Below, piece by piece: positions 32,537-43,265 of a stretch of 64,000 nucleotides of DNA. This stretch comes from Trichobilharzia regenti. Taxonomy: Eukaryota > Platyhelminthes > Trematoda > Strigeidida > Schistosomatidae. The stretch spans positions 25,591,362-25,655,361 of the forward strand of contig OX235262.1 in assembly GCA_944472135.2 (NCBI GenBank), given 5' to 3'. The stretch's first letter is position 1. Every line of letters starts with the position of its first letter. The notes under the pieces were generated by a model, which ran no database searches, was not told where the DNA came from, and saw nothing but the letters and a program-made list of their open reading frames with translations. Both the position numbers and the translations under genes were made by a program.

Positions 32537-33586
32537 TGTAACAGATCGTTTTATTATGAAAATCAACACGTATTTATACATCTTTCAACTACATTATTAT
32601 AGACAAGCGCAGTCATCTGATTGGTTGTTTAGGTAGACAAACGCAGGCTTCTGATTGGTTGTTTCGGGATTCCTTGACAAATAGAGTTCTCTCTGCGAAT
32701 CATATTTTGCCACGTTAACTTTGCTGTGATTGGTTGTTGACTCAGGCTTGTTCATATTTTCTCACGGCCCATATTAGTGACCTAGACCTTAACGTAGATT
32801 AGTGCCAACCAATCGGCTAGCAGCTTGCTCTCACCACACTCGTCCCCCCGTCAAATACGTGCGACTGAAGTCGGCTTGATCTACTTGGTGCAGGCGTCAT
32901 CGTTGGCTTGTCTCGCTGTATCCATTTCTGGAGCCCGCTGACGTTCACGCGCCTCTTATTGTTCGCCATTGCGACTGTGTCTGCGTAACCCATCTCGAAG
33001 TGACCATATATGGTCCTTCCCACTTTGGAAACTGTTTGCCTGACCCTGTCGAACATTCGTCCATACTTCGGCTCACACTTTCATATGCTGCTTTCACCCG
33101 ACCTCCCAGCAGCGTCCCAAGTAGCAGCTTCATCGCTGACAGATCTTGAACGCCACTCAACTGCGCAGAAGCCTTGAAGTCCTGCCCGAAGATCCATATG
33201 TCTCCATCAAAAACTGCAGGGTATAGGCTTTTCATTTGTCGGTAGGCAGCGACACCAAATGTAACAACAGAAGACAAGGGCCAGGCAACAGATCGTTTTA
33301 TTATGAAAATCAACACGTATTTATACATATTTCAGACAACATTATTATAGACAAGCGCAGTCATCTGATTGGTTGTTTAGGTAGACAAACGCAGGCTTCT
33401 GATTGGTTGTTTCGGGATTCCTTGACAAATAGAGTTCTCTCTGCGAATCATATTTTGCCACGTTAACTTTGCTGTGATTGGTTGTTGACTCAGGCTTGTT
33501 CATATTTTCTCACGGCCCATATTAGTGACCTAGACCTTAACGTAGATTAGTGCCAACCAATCGGCTAGCAGCTTGCTCTCACCACA
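32537..33586 (-). mobile_element. Small non-autonomous LTR retrotransposon nested in RTE
   Basis: Two LTRs (32537-32838, 302 bp with a 20-odd-bp deletion; 33260-33586, 327 bp) flank only about 420 bp. On the minus strand the 5' LTR is followed by TTTGGTGTCGCTGCC (33245-33259), a candidate primer-binding site. GACGGGGGGACGAG (about 32839-32852) just before the 3' LTR is a clear polypurine tract. CTAG flanks the element (32533-32536, 33587-33590), a 4-bp target duplication. The LTRs contain repeated CCAAT motifs and an AATAAA signal. The surrounding RTE endonuclease sequence resumes on each side. Confidence 0.9.
32840..33259 (-). pseudogene. Residual internal coding region of the small LTR element
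   Basis: Minus-strand frame reading VAAYRQMKSLYPAVFDGD, IWIFGQDFKASAQLSGVQ, LSAMKLLLGTLLGGRVKAAY, then SGKQFPKWEGPYMV. The first part looks like the beginning of a gag-type protein; K-W-E-G-P-Y is reminiscent of the end of an integrase. This suggests an internal deletion joined the start of gag to the end of pol. No protease, RT or RNase H is present. Confidence 0.6.
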
Positions 33587-34204
33587 CTAGTTCAGCCGGC
33601 ATTCATACCGTCCATAAGGATTTTTGTGTCGCCACTTGGGATGTTGTCCGTAACTGTTTGTAGTTGTCTGCGAAACGCCTCATTCTTCTCTTGGTCCACG
33701 TTATTTGTAGCACTGTGCATAGCATTGGATAACTGTTACTTTCCTTCCTTCCACTTGAGGTGAATCATGCTCTCATGATGCCGTGAGAGGAGATTGGTTC
33801 CCACTACATTGTAGCTTTGACTGCCACTGCTGACATCATGATAGCCAATCACCGCCTAAGTGTGTTCGTGTATGTCATCTAGGTGACCGGAGTAGATTTT
33901 TGCCTCTCCCGTTGACAGTGTTGTCAACCTACATCCACTCCATCTGCTTTTGTAGATACCCAGTACTTCTAAGCCATATCTTTGCATCTCTTTGGCTACA
34001 TGGACAGCCTTCTCAATCTCGTAAATTGTACCAACATTTCACATACCCAGTCTTACTCTTGCTTCCACCAAGAGAAGATACACCGGCTGACTGACTTCTC
34101 GCAGGCTGGATTTAACCAGCCTGCTGACTCATTTTGCCTCTCCGATTCAAGCGAAGAAGGGGATGTTGTTATTTGAAGTTTATATATTTTTAAATTAAAT
34201 TCTC

Positions 34205-34312
34205 CGCGTTGAAGTTTCTCTAGCAGTTTGATAGTAGTGGTAGTAGTAGTGTGAAACTGCTAGTGCCACATCCAACCTTCTCTCTTTACCCGGTCTTAGG
34301 ACCGTCTAGAAA
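34205..34312 (-). mobile_element. SINE-B fragment, diverged
   Basis: GTTGAAGTTTCTCTAGCAGT, TGCTAGTGCCACATCCAACC and TTCTCTCTTTACCCGGTCTT align with the body of reverse SINE-B copies (compare 18040-18110). Head and tail are lost. Confidence 0.5.
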
Positions 34313-34377
34313 ACAAGTGAGTTAGTTAACTAGGCGAGTTTACTAATGCCTTATAAAAAGTTTAAATCAGCTGAAAC

Positions 34378-34700
34378 CTTTTAAGTTTTGGTTTGCGGGG
34401 ATTTGATTGGTCACAAGACCCCACCATAAGGTGACATTGGTTAAGGAAACTTTTGAAAACTTGGAAGTCCTAGTTAAAGACTTTTACTCAATATAAAACC
34501 ACCTCCAGGGTTCAGAAGTATGACTTTCTGGTCACAAGGAAAGTTGTAAACTATTAAGCTACTTGGACACAATAGACTGACTCATGAATTCCAGCTTCTG
34601 CCAATGCGTGATATAGCGTAACCACTAGCCTCTCTCATCTATAGCGAGTATCCATCCTCACACGTGACCTGTTGTATCCTGCTGGTGACAATTTCTCACT
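34378..34700 (-). mobile_element. SINE-C copy, old
   Basis: Diverged minus-strand SINE-C: TTTTGGTTTGCGGGGATTTG, GGTGACATTGGTTAAGGAAA, then B-box region and TGACTCATGAATTCCAGCTT, CCAATGCGTGATATAGCGTA. The hammerhead is not recognisable. Confidence 0.7.
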
Positions 34701-34709
34701 AGAACCCAG

Positions 34710-35400
34710 GGCCTACATACCCGAATGCATCATTAATTTCAGCGGTTATCAAAATAGCTTCAAAATAAGTCTTCTGGATAATAGCATTGTGATTACTGAG
34801 CTTAATGACATTGCACTTATCACTGAAATATTTTTTTCAACCTATAATTATTAGTAAAGTTTCTCATCTTTTTTCATTTATGAAGTATGAATTCACTCCG
34901 ATTGAAAAGTTTTCACTTGGATCACTTAGCACTTAGAATATTCATTCTCAGTTGGTTGGAATATAGACGAGTTAATAATTCCTTTTGTTTCTATTGGTCA
35001 TTTATGCAGATCATATGATTGGTTAAAATGTTCCTTCCTGTTTTTTCTTTTTGAAACTACCAGGTGGCGAAAGTTTTGTTATCTCCATTAAATATGCATT
35101 TGCAAATTACAAATGCATGACTTCCTTTATTTTTTCCCTGTTATTTAATACTTTCAATTATTAATGATGTTTTCAGTATTACTGCTGTGGTGCATAATTC
35201 TGTCAAAACTTAAACCAGTAACTTTGGATATTTTTTACAGCATTCTTATGAAATTACTAATGGTTAATGTTTCACAAATTTTGGAGATTATCAAATGAAG
35301 ATAAAGATCAGGCTTAAAAACTTTGTGAAAACTGTCAGTACTACAACAACAACAGCTATTATCATCATGATAATAAATAATTTTCTACTTGTCAATACAG
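34710..35400. other. Region upstream of the 7TM gene; likely intron or 5' flank
   Basis: AT-rich, no repeat recognised after 34700. A plausible 3' splice site (TTTTCTACTTGTCAATACAG, 35381-35400) lies just before the first coding segment, implying an upstream exon that I cannot identify. Confidence 0.4.
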
Positions 35401-35715
35401 AGTCGTGGCAAAGCACTTTACTTGCCTTGAAAAAGATACACACCGGCATAGTGGTAGTAATTCTATGCAAGATGTACATCTATTGAAAATAGCATTAGAT
35501 AATTACGCTCGCAAAATAAACAATCATAAGAACATTGAATATTCGAGTGAGTCAGTTAATCTAACACAGATTTATGCAGAGAATTTCACAGATTACAGTA
35601 CAGATTTAGATCATACATTAATGTTATCAAACTACAGTAGTGATGCAAATACTTTGGCGGATGATAATAGTCAAGAACATAATCTTAGAACATACTTTTC
35701 TGATCAAAAAGACAA
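35401..35715 (+). CDS. 7TM protein, putative extracellular N-terminal exon
   Basis: Open frame following the acceptor-like TTGTCAATACAG. It encodes about 105 hydrophilic residues rich in Asp, Asn, Ser and Tyr, with N-glycosylation sequons NLT, NFT and NYS, as expected for the outside domain of a membrane receptor. The frame is open from 35375 and reaches a TAA at 35744, after which the next frame begins. Splicing GT at 35716 to AG at 35774 (59 nt) would join ...SDQKD to KYHNFHW... in frame. No start codon is assigned; translation probably begins in an upstream exon. This exon model is inference; the composition and sequons are seen directly. Confidence 0.5.
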
Positions 35716-35774
35716 GTATACAAGGATTATTAAACCAAAGGCTTAACAACGGTGTCAGTTCATGTTATGTCAAG

Positions 35775-36595
35775 TAAATATCATAATTTTCATTGGAATA
35801 TACTAAAATTTTCATTTGGTTTACTCTGCTTTATAGTTCATATGATCTGGTTTATTTGGTTACTGTATCATTGTGTATTAGTGAAACTCTGTAATCAATC
35901 AACATTTCATCAAATCAAGCCTAATCCACCTTTGCATATTATCAATGATTTACCGACAAGACGACAACAGTTGACATTACGAGCTGAGTTACACTTAAGT
36001 TTTGTTGGTACTATTTATGGATTTATTATGTCTATTCGTAGAATATCAAATCTTATTCTAGACAACGATATACTACACAATGAGAAACAATCGAATTTAG
36101 ATAATCGAAATTATTTTATGTGTTATTTAACAAGACACATATCACTTGGTGTTTTAACAGTTTACTGGATCACTTTGCTAATTATAATTCTTATCAATAT
36201 ACACTATATGAAATCAGTTACTTTTGTGAGTTCACTAAAACTTCCAATGATTAGAAATACATTTATTCCATTGTATATAGTATTTATTATCTCATGGATA
36301 TTTTCATTAGTTATTAGAATGGGTAGTTTATTGATAAATTATAATTTACAAAAATTTACACTGAAACGTTCAACAGATTCAAGGCATTCAACAGTTATGC
36401 TAAAGCATGCATTAAATTTTGAATGTATAAATACTAGGGATTTAGAGCATCAAAAGTTGTACTTCTATACTGTATGTCATCGGACTACCTTTGAACAATG
36501 GTTTGAAATACTTACAAATCTACTATGCGATATACTGCCAAATTTTTTAGTCTTTACTATTAGTATTTTTATTTGTTTTTTAGCCTATAAATCAA
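35775..36595 (+). CDS. 7TM protein, TM1-TM5 exon
   Basis: The frame is open from 35734 to 36666 (first in-frame ATG 35767). It encodes five hydrophobic helices: FGLLCFIVHMIWFIWLLYHC, HLSFVGTIYGFIMSIRRI, LGVLTVYWITLLIIILINIH, FIPLYIVFIISWIFSLVIRM and PNFLVFTISIFICFLAYK. Polar loops between them include a Cys-containing segment (FECINTRDLEHQKLYFYTVC). The fourth helix has a central Trp and the fifth a Pro at its start, which fits a serpentine receptor, but there is no DRY motif after helix 3 and I cannot place it in a GPCR class. The frame shift to the next exon is explained by a candidate 43-nt intron, GTAATA at 36596 to CTAAG ending 36638. Confidence 0.72.
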
Positions 36596-36638
36596 GTAAT
36601 ATCAATTATAAGCTTTTTGATACAAATAGTCAGCTAAG

Positions 36639-37930
36639 TCAGTCCATGTTACCTTCAAATGGTTAATAATAATAATAATAATACGATTGACAATGAGAGT
36701 AACAATGTTATACGGTATACTGAAACGCTAAAAATTGCAGAAATTTCACCAACAAAAAGTACTGACAGTAGAACACATTCCCCAGAGGTATGCAATTTGT
36801 CCACATCATGTTTAACTTATCAGTGTGAACTTCCATCGCAGCCTAATACTACTACTAATAATAATAATAATGATAACAATCAGCAGACATTACAGCAGGT
36901 GGACAATATTTTATTAAGACAAAAACTATTCACATCAACTCGATATAATCTACATCAAATAATTCATTTATCAATAAGTTTAATTATTTTAAGTTTATGC
37001 TTATTATTGAATCATATTTTACGATTAATTATTTATGGAAAGCTAATGAAATCACAAATAAATTATTGTCATTCATGGAATTTTAATCAAGGTTTACATG
37101 AACCAGAAAATATTGAATTATTTAAATTAGTTCATGAAAATTTACACATTCCTCAATGGTATTTAAATGGTTGTCTACTGGTCGAGATTGTCATCACTGT
37201 ATGTATACCGGTAGTATTTATAACACAGAAACACTGTTTATCTTTATTATCTTATTTGTCGTGTATGTCGCCAGTGTCAAAGCAAGGGAACTCTACAGAA
37301 AATAAAATGATGTCTACTAAACAGGCAGAAACTGACTACAGAAAACCGATAAAATCAGATGATATTAACCTATGCAATCTTACATTACCAATAACTTCGT
37401 GCATCTCAACTACACCGATTGATAATTCACTGTCTTTTATTCCTATGAATACGCCAACGATATCATCGACACTAACGTCAACAGATACTGTAATTCCACC
37501 GTGTGAATTATTAAAATTGCAAATGTTTACAAGAGAACAGTTTGAAAAAAAAGTCAACTCACAAATAACAGATATTGGATGTCATTTTCATGGAACACTA
37601 ACAAGTTTACCAACATGTTCATCAAATGAAGCTTCAAGTCGATTGGCAACAGCAACAGCGACAGCAACAACAACAACCTTAGTACCTGTATCTATTAAAC
37701 TCGTAAATTTACAGCCTTTATGTTGTCAACCATGTGATATATTTACAAGTAATACTATCAAACTGGATAGCAAAGGAGTCAGCAATAATCATTTGATAGA
37801 CTGTGAACTTTTGAATAACAATAATAATGATACTTATCCGGTTGAAACTACAGCATCAATTGTTAAATTACATGTCCTATCGATTCTAGTGGATTCGATG
37901 AATGACTCCAATATAAAGTTAGAAGCTTAA
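36639..37930 (+). CDS. 7TM protein, TM6-TM7 and cytoplasmic tail exon
   Basis: Frame open from 36638; the ATG at 36659 lies inside it but need not be the start. An Asn-rich, AAT-repeat-encoded loop with Ser/Thr follows (about 90 residues), then two hydrophobic helices, IIHLSISLIILSLCLLLNHI and WYLNGCLLVEIVITVCIPVV. A Ser/Thr-rich tail of about 230 residues, with a second Asn-rich run and an Ala-Thr repeat, ends at TAA 37928-37930. With the previous exon this gives seven helices, a long third inner loop and a long tail. It may be a flatworm-specific receptor; no NPxxY motif is evident, so other 7TM families remain possible. Lineage-specific trinucleotide expansions probably make the loop polymorphic. 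Confidence 0.72.
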
Positions 37931-38104
37931 CAGAGAGTTTGGCAAGTATTTCTTCAGTGTACATAACTCTTTCTAAAACTTCATATATATAAATATATAT
38001 TTATATGTATATACGCACTGATTATTACTATTACTATACCATGTATCAAACTAATGAGTCTTCTCAAATGAACACTATTTTTTTTAACGTAATTGTGAAA
38101 TTTA

Positions 38105-38480
38105 TTATGAAGTGTTAGTTTGCATGCACTTGATTGCGTACCAGTATGATCAGGAGTTGAAGTAAGTTAGAGAAACATAAGAAAATTTGGTAAATTGGTT
38201 TTTTCCCAGCTTGTGGTCCTCTAGCAGGAGTTGTAACCTGCAAAAATCAGGTAGGAGAACAATTGCTTGCCAAGTGACACTGTCTGGTGGTCACGTTACA
38301 CATATATATCGCGAATGTGCAGAAGCTGTAATTCATATGTCATCAGACTGGGTCCTATTGGCTGTGGGTCTAAGAGCTCACCTTGTAACCGAAAGGTACT
38401 GGCTTTGAAACGTAACAGCTTTCCACTGATGAAGAGTCCCAGGTGCTACCAGGTTTTTTCAATCGCTTAGTAACGTAGCT
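38105..38480. mobile_element. SINE-C inverted copies, diverged
   Basis: A minus-strand tail piece (38117-38240: GTTAGAGAAACATAAG, CCCAGCTTGTGGTCCTCTAG) is followed by a plus-strand copy (38335-38480: ACTGGGTCCTATTGGCTGTG, GCTCACCTTGTAACCGAAAG, then GATGAAGAGTCCCAGG). Old and decayed, but the inverted arrangement is still clear. Confidence 0.6.
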
Positions 38481-38484
38481 CACC

Positions 38485-38868
38485 ATTCAATGTGTAAATT
38501 TAATTTCGTTGATTATCGAGTAGACTGTTTTGTTTAACCAGTGTTGCTTCGAGTAAAAATGATCCGCTGATAAGGCGAAAAATTAAGGTTCATGGTGAGT
38601 TGCGTCCTGACACATTCCAGGCTCTAGAAATTAGTACAACAAAGTGCAGAGAAAGGTGTACTTTATGCGGACACATCACATACATAATTAGAAACCATTC
38701 CTGAGTGTACGAAAAAAACTGTGGTGTAAACAAAATGCAACGTATAATATCTGTAGGAAATTAATAAATAAAATATCTGGGTAATTCTAATTAATTATGG
38801 AAAATAAATTTTCCTATAGCAAAAATATTCATTCAGATATCTATAAAACACAAAATAATCGAGCAAAG
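38485..38868. other. Unassigned stretch
   Basis: No repeat or gene recognised. Confidence 0.4.
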
Positions 38869-38870
38869 AA

Positions 38871-39741
38871 TATTCTTTTCGATAAATTTCTCTTCTGGCT
38901 CTACAATTATATACATGTTTATATACACAGAATATTCAAGGCTGGTAGTTAATAACAATATTAGTGTTTTTTAAATAATATCGATTTGTAAAGTATGATC
39001 CCAATGCAGTTCCTTGGGGACAACACTAGTGAGATACTAACACAGCGTATTAGAAATGCGGTAAAACAAGCATTCCCTGCTGCTGAATTACGCTGTATCT
39101 TTAAGATCACTCCTCTTCTGCATTCGGGAGTAAAAGACAAACTGCCTAATTTCGCCTCATCCATGTGTATCTACCAATTTAACTGCTCCTGTGGAGCCAG
39201 TTACATAGGCCGCACAATTAGGCGTGTTTCTCGTCGAATTTCCGAACATCACCCTGTGTGGTTAAGCAAAGGCAAACAAAATCTATTCGTAGCGCTATTG
39301 TGGCTCATCTTGTGGATACAGAACATAAGATTGATGTTAACCAGACTTTTAGAGTTATTTACCGGATACCAACAATTCTCCTTGAGAGTTCAATTACTAA
39401 ATATTGCTGAGGCTGTTGGGATCCACATTAAAAAGCCTAATTTGTGCGTCCAAAAAAAAGTTAGTTCAGACGCTGTCCTTACCTTGGCCATCTAGGTTTG
39501 AATGATTCTCAATTTTTGTGGAAATTTCCTAATTTTAGTTGATATTCTACTCGCTATTATATCTTTATTACTATTATAATTTAAGTATTTTTAGTGAACT
39601 GTAATTCCATTGATCATACTTTACAAATGGATATTATTTAAAAAACACTAATATTGTTATTAACTACCAACCTTGAATATTCTGTGTATATAAACATGTA
39701 TATAACTGTAGAGCCAGAAGAGGAATTTATCGAAAAGAATA
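38871..39741 (+). mobile_element. Penelope-like element with 130-bp inverted termini
   Basis: Bases 38871-39000 and 39612-39741 are inverted copies (for example TATTAGTGTTTTTTAAATAA with its complement; outer AAATTTCTCTTCTGGCTCTA). Between them lies one GIY-YIG/C-terminal coding remnant and a short 3' UTR. It is 5'-truncated: no RT remains. Confidence 0.82.
38995..39495 (+). pseudogene. PLE GIY-YIG endonuclease remnant
   Basis: The 166-residue frame encodes QRIRNAVKQAFPAAELRCIF, KDKLPNFASSMCIYQFNC, GASYIGRTIRRVSRRISEHH and, at the end, LLNIAEAVGIHIKKPNLCVQ, the standard PLE order. The central part (about residues 100-135) is out of frame: another frame gives AIVAHLVDTEHKIDVNQTF. Two compensating indels therefore keep the frame open while destroying the central domain. 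Compared with the 60067 copy it also lacks part of the linker. Not functional. Confidence 0.8.
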
Positions 39742-39744
39742 AGT

Positions 39745-40345
39745 TTTCCCTCAAAATTCTGAATAATGTGTATGTCTTATATGCGCTAAACTGATTTCAT
39801 TTAGAGTCTTAATCTGTTACAATATTTGGCTTTAATGTATAGATCACTATTTCATATAGAAAGGCATTTTCATGTCTCTTCCACTTGTCATGTGTCTGAC
39901 GTCTGGTATATTAGATTTGCCACTAAACAGACAAAATAGGCATTCTTGAATGATCTACAACAAGAAAGTTTCTGAATATTTTTAGCCTGAACAAAATATG
40001 ATTTCATTTCAGAAACGATGGCCATCGCTAGAATCCAGTCTACATAAATTCCAGGACAAAAATTGTCATTAGAAAGCTTTTGAACTCCAGCGAGTGATAG
40101 TGTTCCTATTGAGGGACTCAAAATCAACACCGATAGTTTCAACTGCTATAGAGTAATCCATTACACTACTGGATGATGAAGTTCACCATTTTTTTTTGTT
40201 AAACACATGTCGACTGTTATTCATGTAAAATTTTCAGATTTCTGTTATTCAAGCTGATAAACCTGCAAAAATCAACCATTATTATGCAATGAGTCGTTTT
40301 TTAATTCTGTTCTTCAGTTGTACAACTGAGTGTATATACATATTT
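39745..40345. other. Unassigned stretch
   Basis: The 84-residue minus frame 39888-40142 has no motif I recognise. Confidence 0.35.
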
Positions 40346-40350
40346 ATATT

Positions 40351-40580
40351 GCGTCGATGGTTCGTCGAAAGAATGCTCACCAATCATTCATGCGTCTCAA
40401 GGTTCGACCGTCGACCGACGCATACCTAAAACTCCACTGGTCGGTTGTAAGCACAAGAAATAGGGAAAGTTGGGTGTGAGGTTAGCCACTCCACCCATAA
40501 AAGGCACTACTGCTACTGAAATTTACAGCTCAAGATTGAATCTCCATGGTCCACACGGAATGTAAAGCAGTAAAATGAAC
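40351..40580 (+). mobile_element. SINE-B copy, old
   Basis: Head GCGTCGATGGTTCGTCGAAA, B-box-like AAGGTTCGACCGTCG, body AGTTGGGTGTGAGGTTAGCC, tail TGGTCCACACGGAATGTAAA. Diverged throughout. Confidence 0.75.
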
Positions 40581-40584
40581 AAAA

Positions 40585-41690
40585 AATTCATGCTAATTCA
40601 TTTTTCCCATAGAAACGTTTACAACAAGGCTGTTTTGATTGTTGTCCATTTGAAAAAATATTTAGTAAAGTGCCTAATATGACCAACAGTAGCTTCAAAG
40701 ACGATGTTTTAAGGATGAATTAGGATTGTATCTTCTAGAAGTTGTTCACTTAGATTTGATGAAGATTACCTTATTTTTACCACCACACCAAGAATGTTTG
40801 TGTATATCTCGATGGCTTTTTAGTATTTATCTCTGACTAGTTGATTGTGAAGGCAGGTTACCTATTTTATAGGTAAAATGGCTGTGAAATATAAAAATAC
40901 ACTTCCAACCGAAACAACTATGGCTTTTTCACGAGAACACTAGTCCTGTAGCAAAAATTTTTGAATTAGGTTATTTAGATGATGCTTTAGCTGGTAAAAT
41001 GTAAATCTTTCTTGTGAAATTCTCTCATGCCTAGTTTCAGAAATGATGCTTAAGCAAAATGTTTCTAATCTACATTATCGAAAATGAGGGGTTAACCTTT
41101 CCTACACTTTTTAAGTGTCATTTCACTACCCTGGAAATTGCATTTTGTGCAAAATGAAGGTTGAATATGTATATTACATGTTACTTATGTTCCACTCGAG
41201 TAGTTTCTACACACTGGAACTTACCTTTTACATCATCTCTTCAACTCATCGTAAATATACGGAAAAATACTGATGGGGAATATGTGACGTAATTACAAGT
41301 TACCGGAGAAATGCATTTGCTACAAGTTCGTGTAAGAAAAGTTATACTTAAGTTGAATATGATACTGATTCATATGAATGGTTAGTAGCCCCTCACATTG
41401 ACGCTGAAAGCTGAACAAGCAGACCCACTTCAAATAGACGCTAAATATGTTTTAGACTCTTTTCAAGCTGAGCTTCTCAATAGTTTCTCAGAATTAAGTG
41501 ACTGCATTGAACAAAGTCAGTTTTAGATGCTCAATTTATGCTACAACTCTGACAAAGACAGAGGATGTAATAATTCCTTTGAAGAGCACATATTTAGAGG
41601 TAAAATATATCATCACAGTTCGAAATCACATTTCAAATCAATAAATGTCTTGCAGACAGCGCTTTACAGTCAATCTAATGCTACTTAGTC
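40585..41690. other. Unassigned stretch
   Basis: No gene or repeat recognised. Confidence 0.4.
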
Positions 41691-41694
41691 GCTC

Positions 41695-41985
41695 ACGAAA
41701 ACCAGAAGTTGTTTAAAGTTCCAGTGAGAAACTGTGACCACCATAACTCACAAAGTTGTCTGTAAAGACAAATATTCACCGATGAAATTGGTAGGAAGTA
41801 ACGCTATATATCGCTAACTGGCAGATGTTAGGGTCAGTGGGTCATTGGTTCCCATCCCATGGCTGAATCACCAATGAGCTCCCTTTGTGACCTTAGTGTC
41901 TTGGGTTTAATCCTTAGTGAAGTGACTGGCATGTACTACTGAAGAATCCAGTGTTTCAAAGTTTTCAATGTTCTTCAAATGAAAT
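41695..41985 (+). mobile_element. SINE-C copy, old
   Basis: Plus-strand SINE-C: CCAGTGAGAAACTGTGACCA, TATATATCGCTAACTGGCAG, head TTCCCATCCCATGGCTGAAT, B-box-like GGGTTTAATCC, then TACTACTGAAGAATCC, the 5' half of a decayed hammerhead. Confidence 0.7.
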
Positions 41986-42016
41986 TACTTTTTGATCTAA
42001 ATTGCAAAAACATATT

Positions 42017-42236
42017 TTTTCCTTCACGTTCCCAGTGGAACATAGGGCCTCAAGCTAGTGGCCTCAAGTATCTGTAGCAGTGTTTATTTTAGAGGGTGGA
42101 GTTGCTAGCCTCATGCCCAACCTCTCCTCTTTACCAGCATTATTTCTGGCTTAGCGAGGTAAAGGAGTGCGTCCGTGGCCAGGAATCAAACCCTGGACGG
42201 GTCGGCGAGCATCCTAACTGCTGTGCCACCGATGCA
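42017..42236 (-). mobile_element. SINE-B copy
   Basis: Reverse SINE-B with intact RTE-like tail (CTTCACGTTCCCAGTGGAAC), body (GCTAGCCTCATGCCCAACCT) and head (complement of GTGCATCGGTGGCACAGCAG) with a 10-base gap in the anticodon-arm region. Confidence 0.85.
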
Positions 42237-42239
42237 CAA

Positions 42240-43175
42240 AAACACATTTTAGTTAATGTTATCTTTCATTTTGATGGTTTGAAAAATTTCACTTTATTGG
42301 TGATTCTATCACTTTTCCTATTCCATACTCGTCAGCTTGATATATTTGCGATCTAGTGGATAATTTTCATAGTGAAACTTGTATCCGAAACCCTTTGTGT
42401 GCAGGGTTTCACATTCGCCTATAACTTGTCAAGTGAGAAAATCAAGTTTCACTTTAATGGTAGGAACAACGAGATAGTGAATTCAAAGTAAACTGCTAAT
42501 TTCTGTAACGTACTATACACATTTTTCAATTAATAAATATTATTTCTCAGTAGTCAATCTATTAAACCAAATATAACTAGTCAGGAAAGACAGCTGATTT
42601 TTACGTAAACAGGAACAAATATGTCTGAGTTTAAAAGCTACAAGTCCGCCATATCGTCTAAGTAGTTTACAAAAAGTAAGAGTAAAAATGGGTGGTCTGT
42701 GTATAGTATAGTATAGTATTCATGAATGCGCCATTCTTCAATAGGAAAGAATATTCACGTTGCTAGGTAATAAAACAAACCGCAATATGAAAAGAATTTA
42801 TTTCCGTTTCACATAATGTAAAAAAACAACAACAACCAGCATTTGTATTTTATTTCTAATCAGCTTCTCAGAAAATGACACTTTATTCCTTCCAGTTTAC
42901 TTCGTTGATTAATGACGGTCAGAGACACCTTACATATATATATATATATATATGTAGAGAGAGAGAGAGAAAAACAAGGTGTGGCAGCCTTCTAATTCAC
43001 TCATTATCAAAATACAATAAAAATATATTGCTTCCCGGTTCATTTATAGTTACCTAATCAGTTATGTTTTATGATGTCACATTCCATCTTGATTAGAAAT
43101 GAAAGTAGTTTTGTTGTATTACATTGTAATAGTAGAATTTTGAACACTGGTATCGCATATAAGCCCATCTTACAA
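42240..43175. other. Unassigned stretch with microsatellite
   Basis: Composite (AT)n(GA)n at 42933-42971 is the reverse-complement form of the one at 28674. GTATA repeats at 42700-42718. Nothing else recognised. Confidence 0.45.
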
Positions 43176-43179
43176 CAGC

Positions 43180-43265
43180 TTATTCGATATAACTCGTAAT
43201 TACCACGTTTCGAGGATATTTCATTGCTCATAAACATATCAGTGTATCCACGATATCTACTAACA
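43180..43265 (-). repeat. PLE-terminus-like motif
   Basis: Minus strand: CACTGATATGTTTATGAGCA then ATCCTCGAAACGTGG, the same pattern as at 16565 (plus) and 23745 (minus). Flanks are not resolved. Confidence 0.4.

Larger units (their letters stand above)
29725..34165 (-). mobile_element. Nearly full-length RTE (SR2-like) retrotransposon with two nested insertions
   Basis: Minus-strand RTE of about 3.1 kb once the SINE-C (31960-32235) and LTR element (32537-33590) are removed. From the 5' side (right): endonuclease FRRQLQTVTDNIPSGDTKIL (33620-33690), EMDDNGELFADFCSFN and ATEISAVRHTTNQIDFIS (32340-32470); linker RRDKEWLSNDTYLEANR (about 31730); RT start GKAARTDGIPLEALKTAPEI (31200-31270) and NKTLSRIILKRIKDAPDTEL (31000-31060); MNTEKTELVKI and RIFNTNVKSVLLY-like block (30180-30440); C-terminus LKWNPNGKRWVG (29920). 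It ends near 29725 in (TTA)n. Multiple stops and frameshifts: a pseudogene copy. Confidence 0.85.

Noticed and set aside
39495..39495. GIY-YIG frame at 38995-39495 as an intact gene
   Set aside because: The frame is open only because of two compensating indels; the central domain is out of frame.
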